Of a stretch of DNA of 7,072 nucleotides, positions 1 to 6,091 are shown one piece after another; the stretch's first letter is position 1; each line of letters begins with the position of its first letter. The DNA lies in the NCBI GenBank assembly GCA_028290385.1, contig JAQGJZ010000545.1, positions 1-7,072 of the forward strand, written 5' to 3'. The notes under the pieces were generated by a model. It made no database searches and had not been told where the DNA came from. It saw only the letters and a program-made list of their open reading frames with translations. The translations under genes were made by a program, and so were the position numbers. The DNA is from Enterovirga sp. (GTDB lineage: Bacteria > Pseudomonadota > Alphaproteobacteria > Rhizobiales > Beijerinckiaceae).

Positions 1-619
1 CGTGATCCCGGCCCTGATCGCCGCCTCCACTGCGACCGAGGTCAAGATCAAGTCGCTGCCCGAACTGATCGAGTATGGGCGCAAGAACCCGGGCAAGCTG
101 AACTACTCGAGCGCCGGCGTTGGCAGCTACCCGCATTACGACGCGGCGCTGTTCGCCAAGCGGGCCGGTTTCGAGGCCGTGCACGTTCCGACCCGGGCCG
201 GCGCGGCCGGCATGATCACCGACATGATGACCGGGCAGGTCCACTGGGGCTTCATCAACGCCGCCAGCTCCATGCCGGTGATCCAGTCCGGCCAGCTCAC
301 CCCGCTCGCGGTCATCACCGACAAGCGCCTGCCGGAACTGCCGAACGTGCCGACCGTCGCCGAACTCGGCTTCCCGGGCGCGGGCACCTTCAACTGGCAG
401 GGCCTGTACGCCGCGGCCGCGACCCCGCCGGAGGTTCTGCAGACGCTCAGCAAGGCGGTGGGCGACGCCATGGCGACCCCCGCCGTGAAGGCCGCCTTCG
501 AAAAGGCCAGCATCACGGCGGACCCGACCGCGTCCTTGGACGAGGCGCGGCGCTGGATGCAGCGCGAGATCGAACTCTGGAAGAAGACGACCGAAGAATC
601 CGGCGTCACGGTGAATTGA
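1..619 (+). CDS. Bug/TctC-family tripartite tricarboxylate transporter substrate-binding protein, 5'-truncated by the window
   Basis: Periplasmic solute-binding protein of the Bug/TctC family, which captures small carboxylates for a TctAB-type membrane transporter or acts as an orphan receptor. The reading frame is open from base 2 and ends at TGA 617-619, so about 205 residues are visible; full family members have about 320-330, so the signal peptide and roughly the first 120 residues lie upstream. Visible family motifs are the NYSSAGVGS loop (visible residues 34-42), a VPTRAG segment (62-67) where most members have VPYKGG, a D-x-MTGQV helix/strand (74-80), LPNVPT (113-118) followed by a GFPG turn, and the closing WQG-LYAAAATPPE region (132-144). 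It sits 7 nt before the CocE-like hydrolase, which suggests that it delivers the substrate of the enzymes encoded downstream. The family call is secure; the ligand is unknown. It is clearly diverged from the second Bug protein at 4938-5918, so the two are not a recent duplication. Confidence 0.93.
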   Translation, partial: VIPALIAASTATEVKIKSLPELIEYGRKNPGKLNYSSAGVGSYPHYDAALFAKRAGFEAVHVPTRAGAAGMITDMMTGQVHWGFINAASSMPVIQSGQLTPLAVITDKRLPELPNVPTVAELGFPGAGTFNWQGLYAAAATPPEVLQTLSKAVGDAMATPAVKAAFEKASITADPTASLDEARRWMQREIELWKKTTEESGVTVN

Positions 620-626
620 GGAGAGG

Positions 627-2312
627 ATGTTGGGCACTCGCTTTGAGGCAGGCATCGGCATGATCGTCGATCGAAACGTCGACGTGCCGATGCGGGACGG
701 CGTTCGGCTCAAGGCGGACGTCTTTCGGCCCGACGGGCCGGAGCGGGTGCCCGTCATCCTCAATCTCGGCCCCTACCAGAAGGACAAGCTCTGGACGCCG
801 CCGCCGGATCTCGGCGAGCCCGCGACGCCCAACATGAACTGGGAGACCGTGACGCCCGAATGGTGGGTGCCGCAGGGCTACGCCGCCATGCGGGTCGACG
901 GGCGCGGCTCCGGCCACTCGCAGGGCCAGAGCGAGCCGTGGTCGCAGGCCGAAGCAGTCGATTACTACGACGCCATCGAGTGGGCGGCGGCGCAGCCCTG
1001 GTGCAACGGCAATGTCGGCCTGTCCGGCATCTCGTATTTCGCGATCAACCAATGGTTCGTCGCGAACCTGAAGCCGCCCTCGCTGAAGGCGATCATCCCG
1101 TGGGAGGGTTTCGCCGATCTCTACCGGGACGCGCTGTTCCACGGCGGCATCCTGAGCCTGTTCATGACGAACTGGTTCACGGCGCACCTGATGCATCACC
1201 TGGTCGGGCGCGCGTCCCGCCAGGTGGCCGATGGCTGGCAGGTCAACACGCTGCGCCACTGGCTGGGCAACAACCTCGACAGCGGCGCCTTCGCCGGCTC
1301 GCAGGCGCAATGGGAGCGGATCGACGTCCCGTTTCTGTCGGTCGGGAACTGGACCGGGTTCGGCCTGCACCTGCGCGGGAACACGGAGGCGTTCATGCGC
1401 TCGCCGTCCCGCCACAAGAAGCTGCGCATCCACACGGGCTCGCACGTCCACCCCTTCTACACGGATGAAGGCAAGCAGGATCAGATCCGCTTCCTGGACC
1501 ACTGGCTGAAGGGCGTCGACAACGGCGTGATGGACGAGCCGCCCGTGAAGCTCGCCATCCGCCACGGGGCCGACCGCGTCGAGTGGCGCCACGAAAACGA
1601 GTGGCCACTGGCCCGGACGGAATGGACTAAGTTCTATGTCGACCTGTCGCCGCCGCCCGAAGGGGCGCCGGCCAATGCGGGTCGGCTCGTGCGCGAGGCT
1701 CCGGCCGAGGAGACGTCTCGCACCTATCCGGCCACCGGGCTCGGCTCGATGGGCTCCACCTCCGCGGCCTCCTCGCAGGTCATGGGCGGCGGCATCAAGC
1801 CCGGCATGGGACTGGCGCTGGAGACGGACCCGTTGGACGAGGACCTCGAGGTGACGGGACCCCTGGCGGCGCGCTTCTGGGTGTCCAGTTCGACCGAGGA
1901 CATGGACCTGTTCCTGACCCTGCGGAACTTCGATCCGGAGGGGAACGAGGTGCTGGAGACCGGCCAGCAGGGAACGCCCGTTCCCGTCGCCAAGGGCTGG
2001 CTGCGCGTCTCCCACCGCGAGCTCGACGAGACCCTGAGCCGGCCCTATCGGCCCTACCACAAGCACACCCGCCGCCTCTACCTGGAGCCGGGTGAGGTGG
2101 TGCCCGTGGATGTCGAGATCTGGCCGACCTCGATGGTGTTCAAGAAGGGCCACCGCATCCGGCTCGACGTGCAGCCCCGCGATGGCGTCGGGAGCCAGGG
2201 CTACATGCACTACCACGCCGATTACAACGTGGGCACGAACACGGTTCACGCCGGCGGAGCCCGCGCGGGCTACCTGCTGCTGCCCGTCATTCCGGCCCAG
2301 CCCGCCGCGTAG
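627..2312 (+). CDS. CocE/NonD family serine hydrolase (X-Pro dipeptidyl-peptidase S15-like)
   Basis: A 561-residue alpha/beta-hydrolase of the CocE/NonD (PepX/S15-like) family; known members hydrolyse esters (cocaine esterase), acyl bonds or peptides. Residues about 13-305 form the hydrolase domain: MRDGVRLKADVFRP (22-35), a PY oxyanion-hole element with Tyr50, the DGRGSG segment (91-96), the nucleophile elbow GISYFA with Ser136, and the RFLDHWLKGVDNGVMDEPPV stretch (288-307). His273, in HTGSH, aligns with the catalytic His of the usual GPWSH motif. Residues about 310-555 are the C-terminal jelly-roll (PepX_C) domain, with GPLAARFWVSSSTEDMDLF and KKGHRIRLDV. The usual GWYDGF motif that carries the catalytic Asp reads GNWTGF (240-245), so Thr243 occupies that place. 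The start at 627 follows a GAGGAG stretch (618-623) and lies 7 nt after the upstream stop; Met12 (660) is an alternative start. There is no signal peptide, so it is probably cytoplasmic. Family is sure, substrate unknown. Confidence 0.93.
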   Translation: MLGTRFEAGIGMIVDRNVDVPMRDGVRLKADVFRPDGPERVPVILNLGPYQKDKLWTPPPDLGEPATPNMNWETVTPEWWVPQGYAAMRVDGRGSGHSQGQSEPWSQAEAVDYYDAIEWAAAQPWCNGNVGLSGISYFAINQWFVANLKPPSLKAIIPWEGFADLYRDALFHGGILSLFMTNWFTAHLMHHLVGRASRQVADGWQVNTLRHWLGNNLDSGAFAGSQAQWERIDVPFLSVGNWTGFGLHLRGNTEAFMRSPSRHKKLRIHTGSHVHPFYTDEGKQDQIRFLDHWLKGVDNGVMDEPPVKLAIRHGADRVEWRHENEWPLARTEWTKFYVDLSPPPEGAPANAGRLVREAPAEETSRTYPATGLGSMGSTSAASSQVMGGGIKPGMGLALETDPLDEDLEVTGPLAARFWVSSSTEDMDLFLTLRNFDPEGNEVLETGQQGTPVPVAKGWLRVSHRELDETLSRPYRPYHKHTRRLYLEPGEVVPVDVEIWPTSMVFKKGHRIRLDVQPRDGVGSQGYMHYHADYNVGTNTVHAGGARAGYLLLPVIPAQPAA

Positions 2313-2385
2313 CGGCCGGGCAGACCCGCGGCCCGCCCCTGGAGGGCGGCGCCGACCCAACATCACGACCTGAGGAGGAACGAAC

Positions 2386-2781
2386 ATGGCACATGCGGCA
2401 CTCACACCCGGCGCAAAGCGCGCGGGTCCGGGCGAGCATTTCTTCGAGCTCGCCAAGGTCAACCACATCCTGGGCGGGCCCGATTACTCGTCGGCCGCGG
2501 GGTCCTGCGTCGAGGGAGACCGGATGATGGTCGCGCTGATGCGCATGGCCGCCGGCACCGGCGCCGAGCCGCATTCCCACCCCAACGAGCAGTGGATCTT
2601 CATCCTCGAAGGCACGTTCCACGCCCGGGTCGGCGACCAAGACGTCGTCGCGCCCCCGGGCACGGTCCTCTACGTGCCGTCCGGGGTCGAGCACCGCGGC
2701 AAGGCCGGGCCGGAGGCCGATGTCGTGTTCTTCACCGTGAAGGATACCTCGCACGGCCTGCACGGCGTCAAAGCCGCCTGA
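2386..2781 (+). CDS. Small single-domain cupin (KdgF-like metal site)
   Basis: A 131-residue single-domain cupin beta-barrel. Motif 1 is G-x5-HSHPNEQ-x6-G with His63, His65 and Gln69, and motif 2 is PG-x5-PSGVEH with His103, giving a plausible 2-His/Gln/His metal site. As I recall, KdgF-type cupins also use Gln where classical cupins have Glu. A conserved-looking tail, FFTVKDTSHGLHG (115-127), follows the barrel. The start is well supported: a strong GAGGAGG Shine-Dalgarno at 2372-2378 lies 7 nt before the ATG. It follows the hydrolase by 73 nt and precedes the ACMSD-like gene by 42 nt on the same strand, so it is likely co-transcribed. Cupins this small can be dioxygenases, isomerases, lyases, or sugar/acid-binding proteins; the sequence does not decide among these. 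It is shorter than 3-hydroxyanthranilate dioxygenase and has different ligands, so that assignment is not supported. Confidence 0.9.
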   Translation: MAHAALTPGAKRAGPGEHFFELAKVNHILGGPDYSSAAGSCVEGDRMMVALMRMAAGTGAEPHSHPNEQWIFILEGTFHARVGDQDVVAPPGTVLYVPSGVEHRGKAGPEADVVFFTVKDTSHGLHGVKAA

Positions 2782-2823
2782 GCGGCCCCTATCCTCTTCC
2801 CATTCCGCGACACAGAACCGGCC

Positions 2824-3834
2824 ATGCCCCCAGTCATTGACGTCCACGCGCACGTGCTCACCGAGGAGATGATGGCCGCCATGCGCCGCGAGGCGCCGCA
2901 TCTCGGCCCGACGCTGAGCGACATCGACGCGGAGGGGGCGACCCTGACGGTCGGCAGCGTGGTCCAGAAGCCGTTTCCGCGCGGAGGTTGGGACCTGGAG
3001 CGGCGCCAGGCGGACCTGGAGGCGAACGGCATCGACGTCCAGGTGCTCAGCGTGTGCCCGCAGACGTTCCTCTATGACATCGAGCCCGCCCTCGCGCTGA
3101 CGCTGGCGCAGGTCCAGAACGAGGCCCTGGCCGCGCTCGTGCGCGGCTCGGGCGGCCGCTATCTCGGCCTGGCGCATGTGCCGCTGCAGGCGCCCGAGCT
3201 CGCGACCACCGAGCTGAGGCGCGCGATCCGCGACCTCGGGCTGAGTGGCGTTCAGATCGGGTCCCACATCGAAGGCCAGAACCTCGACGATCCGGCGCTC
3301 GAGCCGTTCTGGGCCGAGGCGGAGGCCCTCCGGGCCTTCGTGATGGTTCACCCGCAAAAGCCCGCCGGCGGCAAGCGGACCGAAAGCAACTACTTCAAGA
3401 ACCTCATCGGCAACCCGCTCGAGACGACCCTCGCGGCCGGCTCGCTGATCTTCGCGGGCGTGATGGAGCGATACCCCGGCCTGAGGGTCATGCTGGTCCA
3501 CGGGGGCGGCTACCTGCCGTACCAGTTCGGGCGCTTCAACCATGGCTGGGACGTGCGGCCCGAGCCGAAGCGCCGGCTCACCGTGTCGCCCGAAGCCTCC
3601 GTCCGGCGCTTCTTCTTCGACACGCTGACGCATTCCGAGCCGGCCTTGCGCTACCTCGTCGAGGAATTCGGCGCCGACAAGGTGATGTTCGGCACCGATT
3701 ACCCGTTCGACATGGGCCGCTTCGACGGCGCCCGGCAGGTCGCCGGGATGAGCTTTGGCGAGAGGGAGCGCGACCTGATCGTCGGTGGCCTCGCGGCCGA
3801 GCTGCTCGGATGGCGGCGGGGCTCCGCGGAATGA
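2824..3834 (+). CDS. ACMSD-like amidohydrolase family protein (Amidohydro_2), probable zinc-dependent decarboxylase
   Basis: A 336-residue TIM-barrel metalloenzyme of the Amidohydro_2 group, closest in layout to 2-amino-3-carboxymuconate-6-semialdehyde decarboxylase (ACMSD) and related non-oxidative decarboxylases. The metal and catalytic residues are all present and in register: HAH (His8, His10) on strand 1, His176 in MVHPQ, His226 in VHGGG and Asp292 in GTDYPF. These match the positions known for bacterial ACMSD (His9, His11, His177, His228, Asp294) to within one or two residues. Further family marks are Arg53 before GGWD, PLQAPELATTE (120-130), GVQIGSH (142-148) and the GRFNHGWDVRPE element (236-247), whose arginines bind substrate carboxylates or neighbouring subunits in ACMSD. 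The start is fixed by HAH at residues 8-10, although no clear Shine-Dalgarno precedes it. Its stop overlaps the next gene's ATG. Decarboxylation of a carboxylated aromatic or muconate-type intermediate is likely; hydrolysis, as in other amidohydrolases, is the alternative. Confidence 0.92.
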   Translation: MPPVIDVHAHVLTEEMMAAMRREAPHLGPTLSDIDAEGATLTVGSVVQKPFPRGGWDLERRQADLEANGIDVQVLSVCPQTFLYDIEPALALTLAQVQNEALAALVRGSGGRYLGLAHVPLQAPELATTELRRAIRDLGLSGVQIGSHIEGQNLDDPALEPFWAEAEALRAFVMVHPQKPAGGKRTESNYFKNLIGNPLETTLAAGSLIFAGVMERYPGLRVMLVHGGGYLPYQFGRFNHGWDVRPEPKRRLTVSPEASVRRFFFDTLTHSEPALRYLVEEFGADKVMFGTDYPFDMGRFDGARQVAGMSFGERERDLIVGGLAAELLGWRRGSAE

Positions 3835-4907
3835 CGGCGCCAGCCGGGGAGGGGGTCCGCGTCTCGGCCGGGGAGATCGCCCGGTTCGTCCGCGAGGTCC
3901 TGCATGGGGTCGGCCTGCCGGAGGCCGATGCGGCCCGGATCGGCGAGCTGATCGCCGAGGCCGACGTGATCGGCGCGGATGCCCACGGCGTGTTTCGCCT
4001 GCCGCAATACGTGCGCCGCATCCAGGCGGGCGGCGTGAACGTGGCCCCGCAGATCGTCGTCGAGACGACCGGGCCCGCGACCGCGATCGTCGACGGCGAC
4101 AACGGCATGGGCCACCTCGTGGTCTCGCGCGCCGCGGACACGGCCGTCGCGCTTGCCCGCAACGCGGGGGTGGGCTGGGTCGGCGTGCGGCGCTCCAACC
4201 ACGCCGGTCCTGCCGCGCTCTACGCGGCCATGCCGGTCGCGGCGGGCATGATCGGGCTCTACTCGGCCGTTGCCAGCGCCAACCACATGGCGCCGTGGGG
4301 CGGGGTCGAGCCGCTGCTCGGCACCAACCCGATCGCGGTCGGGATCCCGCTCGGCGACGCGCCGCCCTTCGTGCTCGACATCGCGACGACGGTTGTCTCC
4401 TACGGCACGATCAAGAACCACGTTCTACAGGGCAAGCCATTTCCGCCGGGCTGGCTGGTCAGCAAGCGCGACGGCGCGCCCGTGACGGACCCCGCCCGCG
4501 TGGCCGACGGGCTGCTCAACGCGATCGGCGGCTACAAGGGCAGCGGCCTCGCCATCATGCTCGGCCTGCTTGCCGGAACCCTGAATGGGGCGGCCTTCGG
4601 CCGGGACGTCGTTGATTTCAACGCCGACGCGGCGAGCGAAACGAATACCGGGCACTTCGTCGTGGCGATCGACATCGCGCGCTTCATCGCGCCGGAGGTT
4701 TTTGCGCGCGAGGCGCAGCGGCATCTGGACGACCTGCGTACCAGCGAGCCTTTGCCCGAGGGTGGGCCGGTGCGCATGCCGGGCGACATGCGGGCGCAGC
4801 GTCGGGCGGAACGCCTCGAAAAGGGCGTGCCGCTGTCGCGCTCGCTCATGGACCAGCTCAGCGGCCTCGCGGCCGCCATGGCGGTGGCGCCCCCGCGCCT
4901 CGCCTGA
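3831..4907 (+). CDS. Malate/L-lactate dehydrogenase (Ldh_2) family NAD(P)-dependent oxidoreductase
   Basis: A 358-residue member of the Ldh_2/YlbC-type dehydrogenases, a fold unrelated to classical Rossmann malate dehydrogenases; relatives act on malate, ureidoglycolate, sulfolactate, 2,3-diketogulonate or cyclic imino acids. Visible family marks are ADAHG with His52 and Arg56 (usually DSHG-x-R-L-P), the SNHAG segment (122-126), APWGG (154-158), GTNPIAVGIP (164-173) in the cofactor region and GGYKGSGLAIML (233-244) with Lys236. I place the start at ATG 3831, which overlaps the preceding TGA as ATGA and suggests translational coupling; an in-frame ATG at 3810 would add seven residues inside the upstream gene. 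No strong Shine-Dalgarno is seen for either. Length is normal. As last gene of the string it probably oxidises a 2-hydroxy acid or reduces a 2-oxo acid produced by the other enzymes. The family is clear; substrate and cofactor preference are not. Confidence 0.92.
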   Translation: MTAPAGEGVRVSAGEIARFVREVLHGVGLPEADAARIGELIAEADVIGADAHGVFRLPQYVRRIQAGGVNVAPQIVVETTGPATAIVDGDNGMGHLVVSRAADTAVALARNAGVGWVGVRRSNHAGPAALYAAMPVAAGMIGLYSAVASANHMAPWGGVEPLLGTNPIAVGIPLGDAPPFVLDIATTVVSYGTIKNHVLQGKPFPPGWLVSKRDGAPVTDPARVADGLLNAIGGYKGSGLAIMLGLLAGTLNGAAFGRDVVDFNADAASETNTGHFVVAIDIARFIAPEVFAREAQRHLDDLRTSEPLPEGGPVRMPGDMRAQRRAERLEKGVPLSRSLMDQLSGLAAAMAVAPPRLA

Positions 4908-4916
4908 ACGGCGGGG

Positions 4917-4937
4917 CGGGGCGCCACGCGCGCCCCG
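4917..4937. terminator. GC-rich hairpin between convergent genes, candidate bidirectional terminator
   Basis: CGGGGCGC (4917-4924) and GCGCCCCG (4930-4937) form a perfect 8-bp stem with the 5-nt loop CACGC. It fills the gap between the stop of the Ldh_2 gene (4907) and the stop of the convergent binding-protein gene (4938-4940). The position fits a shared terminator, but no T-tract follows on either strand, so intrinsic termination is uncertain; it may instead be a Rho-independent-like pause or an RNA-stabilising hairpin. Confidence 0.4.
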
Positions 4938-5918
4938 TCAGTCCGGCTGGATGCCGGTGCGCTCGATGACCTTCGCCCATTTGGCCGTGTCTTCGGCGAT
5001 GTAGGTGCTGAAGTCCTGCGGGGTCGGGCTGGAGATCGCGATCACGCCCGCTTCCTGCATCCGGGTGCGGATCGTCTCGTCCTTCATCGTCTCCACGATC
5101 GCGGCGTGCAGCTTGGCGATGATCGGCTCGGGCGTGCCCGTCGGCACCAGAATGCCCTGCCAGGAGCTGGAGACGCTCTCGGGAAATCCCTGCTCGACCA
5201 GAGTCGGGACGTTCGGCAAGCCGGGTATGCGGGTTCGCGTCGTGACGCCGAGCCCCTTGAGCTGGCTGCCCTGCACCTGCGCGATCGCGGACGAGATGGT
5301 CACGAACATCGTATCCACGTGCCCGCCGAGGAGGTCGTTCACGGCTGGGCCGGCGCCGCCCTTGTAGGGGACGTGGTTCATGTCGAGCCCGGCATTGGCG
5401 CGAAACAGCTCCATCTCGAGCCGGTTCAGGCTGCCGGAACCGGGCGAGGCGTAGTTCACCTTGCCCTTGTTCTGCTTGGCGTACTCGACGAGCTCCTTGG
5501 CGTCGTTCGGCGGGAATTTCAGCGTCGCGACCAGGAGGCTCGGCGTATCCGCCACGATCGACACCGCGACCAGGTCCTTGTCCGGCCGCAGCTTCAGGCT
5601 CGGAAACAGGGTCGGGTTCACGGACACGGTTCCGACGTTGCCGAGAAACAGCGTGTAGCCGTCGGGAGCGGATCGCGCCGCCGCTTCGTAGCCGACATTG
5701 CCCGCCGCTCCGGGCCGAGTGTCGACGATGATCTTTTGTCCGAGCAGGTCCGACAGCCGCGGCTGCAGCAGGCGCGCGGCGAAGTCCGACGCGCCGCCCG
5801 GCGCAAAGGGCACGATCATGCGGATCGGCGAGCGGGGCCAGTCGCCGGTCTGGGCCCGCGCCAACGACGGCGCGAGGGCGACAGCGGCAGCGGCCGCGAG
5901 GAGGATTCGGCCCCACAT
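4938..5918 (-). CDS. Bug/TctC-family tripartite tricarboxylate transporter substrate-binding protein (complete)
   Basis: A complete 326-residue Bug/TctC periplasmic binding protein (328 if ATG 5924 is used). The N-terminus is a Sec signal peptide: Arg4, a leucine/alanine-rich core, then LARA|Q, with likely cleavage after residue 22. The mature part begins WPRSPIRMIVPFAPGG, the family hallmark, followed by D-T-RPGAAGN (66-74), the NYASPGSGS loop (155-163), VPYKGG (183-188), LLGGHVD, LPNVPT (234-239) and the SWQGILVPTGTP region. I prefer ATG 5918 because GGGAG at 5927-5931 is 8 nt from it, against 2 nt from ATG 5924. The gene converges on the dehydrogenase operon and is divergent from the Gfo/Idh gene. 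No TctA or TctB is visible, so it may be an orphan receptor sharing a distant permease. The ligand, probably a carboxylate, is not predictable. Confidence 0.94.
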   Translation of the reverse strand: MWGRILLAAAAAVALAPSLARAQTGDWPRSPIRMIVPFAPGGASDFAARLLQPRLSDLLGQKIIVDTRPGAAGNVGYEAAARSAPDGYTLFLGNVGTVSVNPTLFPSLKLRPDKDLVAVSIVADTPSLLVATLKFPPNDAKELVEYAKQNKGKVNYASPGSGSLNRLEMELFRANAGLDMNHVPYKGGAGPAVNDLLGGHVDTMFVTISSAIAQVQGSQLKGLGVTTRTRIPGLPNVPTLVEQGFPESVSSSWQGILVPTGTPEPIIAKLHAAIVETMKDETIRTRMQEAGVIAISSPTPQDFSTYIAEDTAKWAKVIERTGIQPD

Positions 5919-5926
5919 CAGCATTT

Positions 5927-5931
5927 CTCCC
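5927..5931 (-). promoter_or_regulatory. Ribosome binding site choosing between two starts of the minus-strand binding protein
   Basis: Read on the minus strand, this is GGGAG. It lies only 2 nt before ATG 5924 but 8 nt before the in-frame ATG at 5918. The second distance is the normal one, so the shorter protein is favoured; both starts leave the signal peptide intact. Confidence 0.55.
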
Positions 5932-5998
5932 GTGCTCGTCGGCTCGGGCGTCTTTGCTGCCCGGTCGCGATGCGCGGCTTCCTTGATGGGCCGCCGGC

Positions 5999-6014
5999 TG
6001 ACGCTAACGCGTCA
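5999..6014. promoter_or_regulatory. Dyad TGACGC-N4-GCGTCA, candidate operator
   Basis: TGACGCTAACGCGTCA has perfect 6-bp arms (5999-6004 and 6009-6014) around TAAC. It lies about 80 nt upstream of the minus-strand binding-protein start, where a regulator or RNA polymerase could bind. It is a pattern observation only; the cognate protein is unknown. Confidence 0.3.
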
Positions 6015-6041
6015 TGTTCTCGGGCGGAAATCAGAAAACAT
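6014..6041. promoter_or_regulatory. Imperfect inverted repeat ATGTTCTC / GAAAACAT
   Basis: Arms 6014-6021 and 6034-6041 match at 7 of 8 positions around a 12-nt spacer. It abuts the TGACGC dyad and precedes the repeated CATC/GATG sites. It could be an operator half-site pair or a chance match; evidence is weak. Confidence 0.2.
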
Positions 6042-6047
6042 CGCGGT

Positions 6048-6070
6048 CGTCATCCGGATTCCTGATGACG
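6048..6070. promoter_or_regulatory. Operator-like dyad, copy 1 of CATCNGGNTTNCNGATG
   Basis: CGTCATC (6048-6054) and GATGACG (6064-6070) are perfect 7-bp arms around a 9-nt spacer. The 17-bp core at 6051-6067 matches a second copy at 6094-6110 in 13 of 17 positions, including GG, TT and C within the spacer, so the two share more than the arms. The dyad contains a further small palindrome, ATCCGGAT, at 6052-6059. The repeated, symmetric form suggests binding by a dimeric regulator; none is encoded in the window. Confidence 0.45.
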
Positions 6071-6075
6071 TCGCG

Positions 6076-6091
6076 CTTGCATTCACTTGCA
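6076..6091. repeat. CTTGCA direct repeat with 10-bp period
   Basis: CTTGCA occurs at 6076-6081 and again at 6086-6091, with start points exactly 10 bp apart, between the two operator-like dyads. One helical turn of spacing would put both on the same DNA face, as for activator half-sites, but two hexamers alone may be coincidence. Confidence 0.25.

Noticed and set aside
1196..1435. Short open frames inside the CocE-like gene
   Set aside because: Too short and compositionally biased, with no ribosome binding site or motif; overlapping a conserved enzyme domain.
2333..2349. Six-base-pair hairpin (CCGCCC/GGGCGG) between the hydrolase and cupin genes
   Set aside because: Short, no T-tract, and within a region so GC-rich that such stems are expected by chance; the genes on either side look co-transcribed.
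606..2468. 620-codon minus-strand open frame opposite the CocE-like gene
   Set aside because: Its translation is a low-complexity Arg/Gly/Ala/Pro-rich sequence without a recognisable domain, and the plus strand carries a full-length family protein with conserved motifs. Long antisense frames are expected in GC-rich coding DNA.
2287..3633. 448-codon minus-strand open frame opposite the cupin and ACMSD-like genes
   Set aside because: It spans two well-supported plus-strand genes and their gap, with no motif of its own; it is a GC-bias shadow.
3699..4421. Minus-strand open frames opposite the Ldh_2 gene
   Set aside because: Composition-biased sequences without domains, while the plus strand shows the complete Ldh_2 motif set.
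5106..6065. Plus-strand open frame running over the minus-strand binding protein into the intergenic region
   Set aside because: Arg-rich, motif-free translation; the minus strand encodes a signal peptide and all Bug-family motifs.
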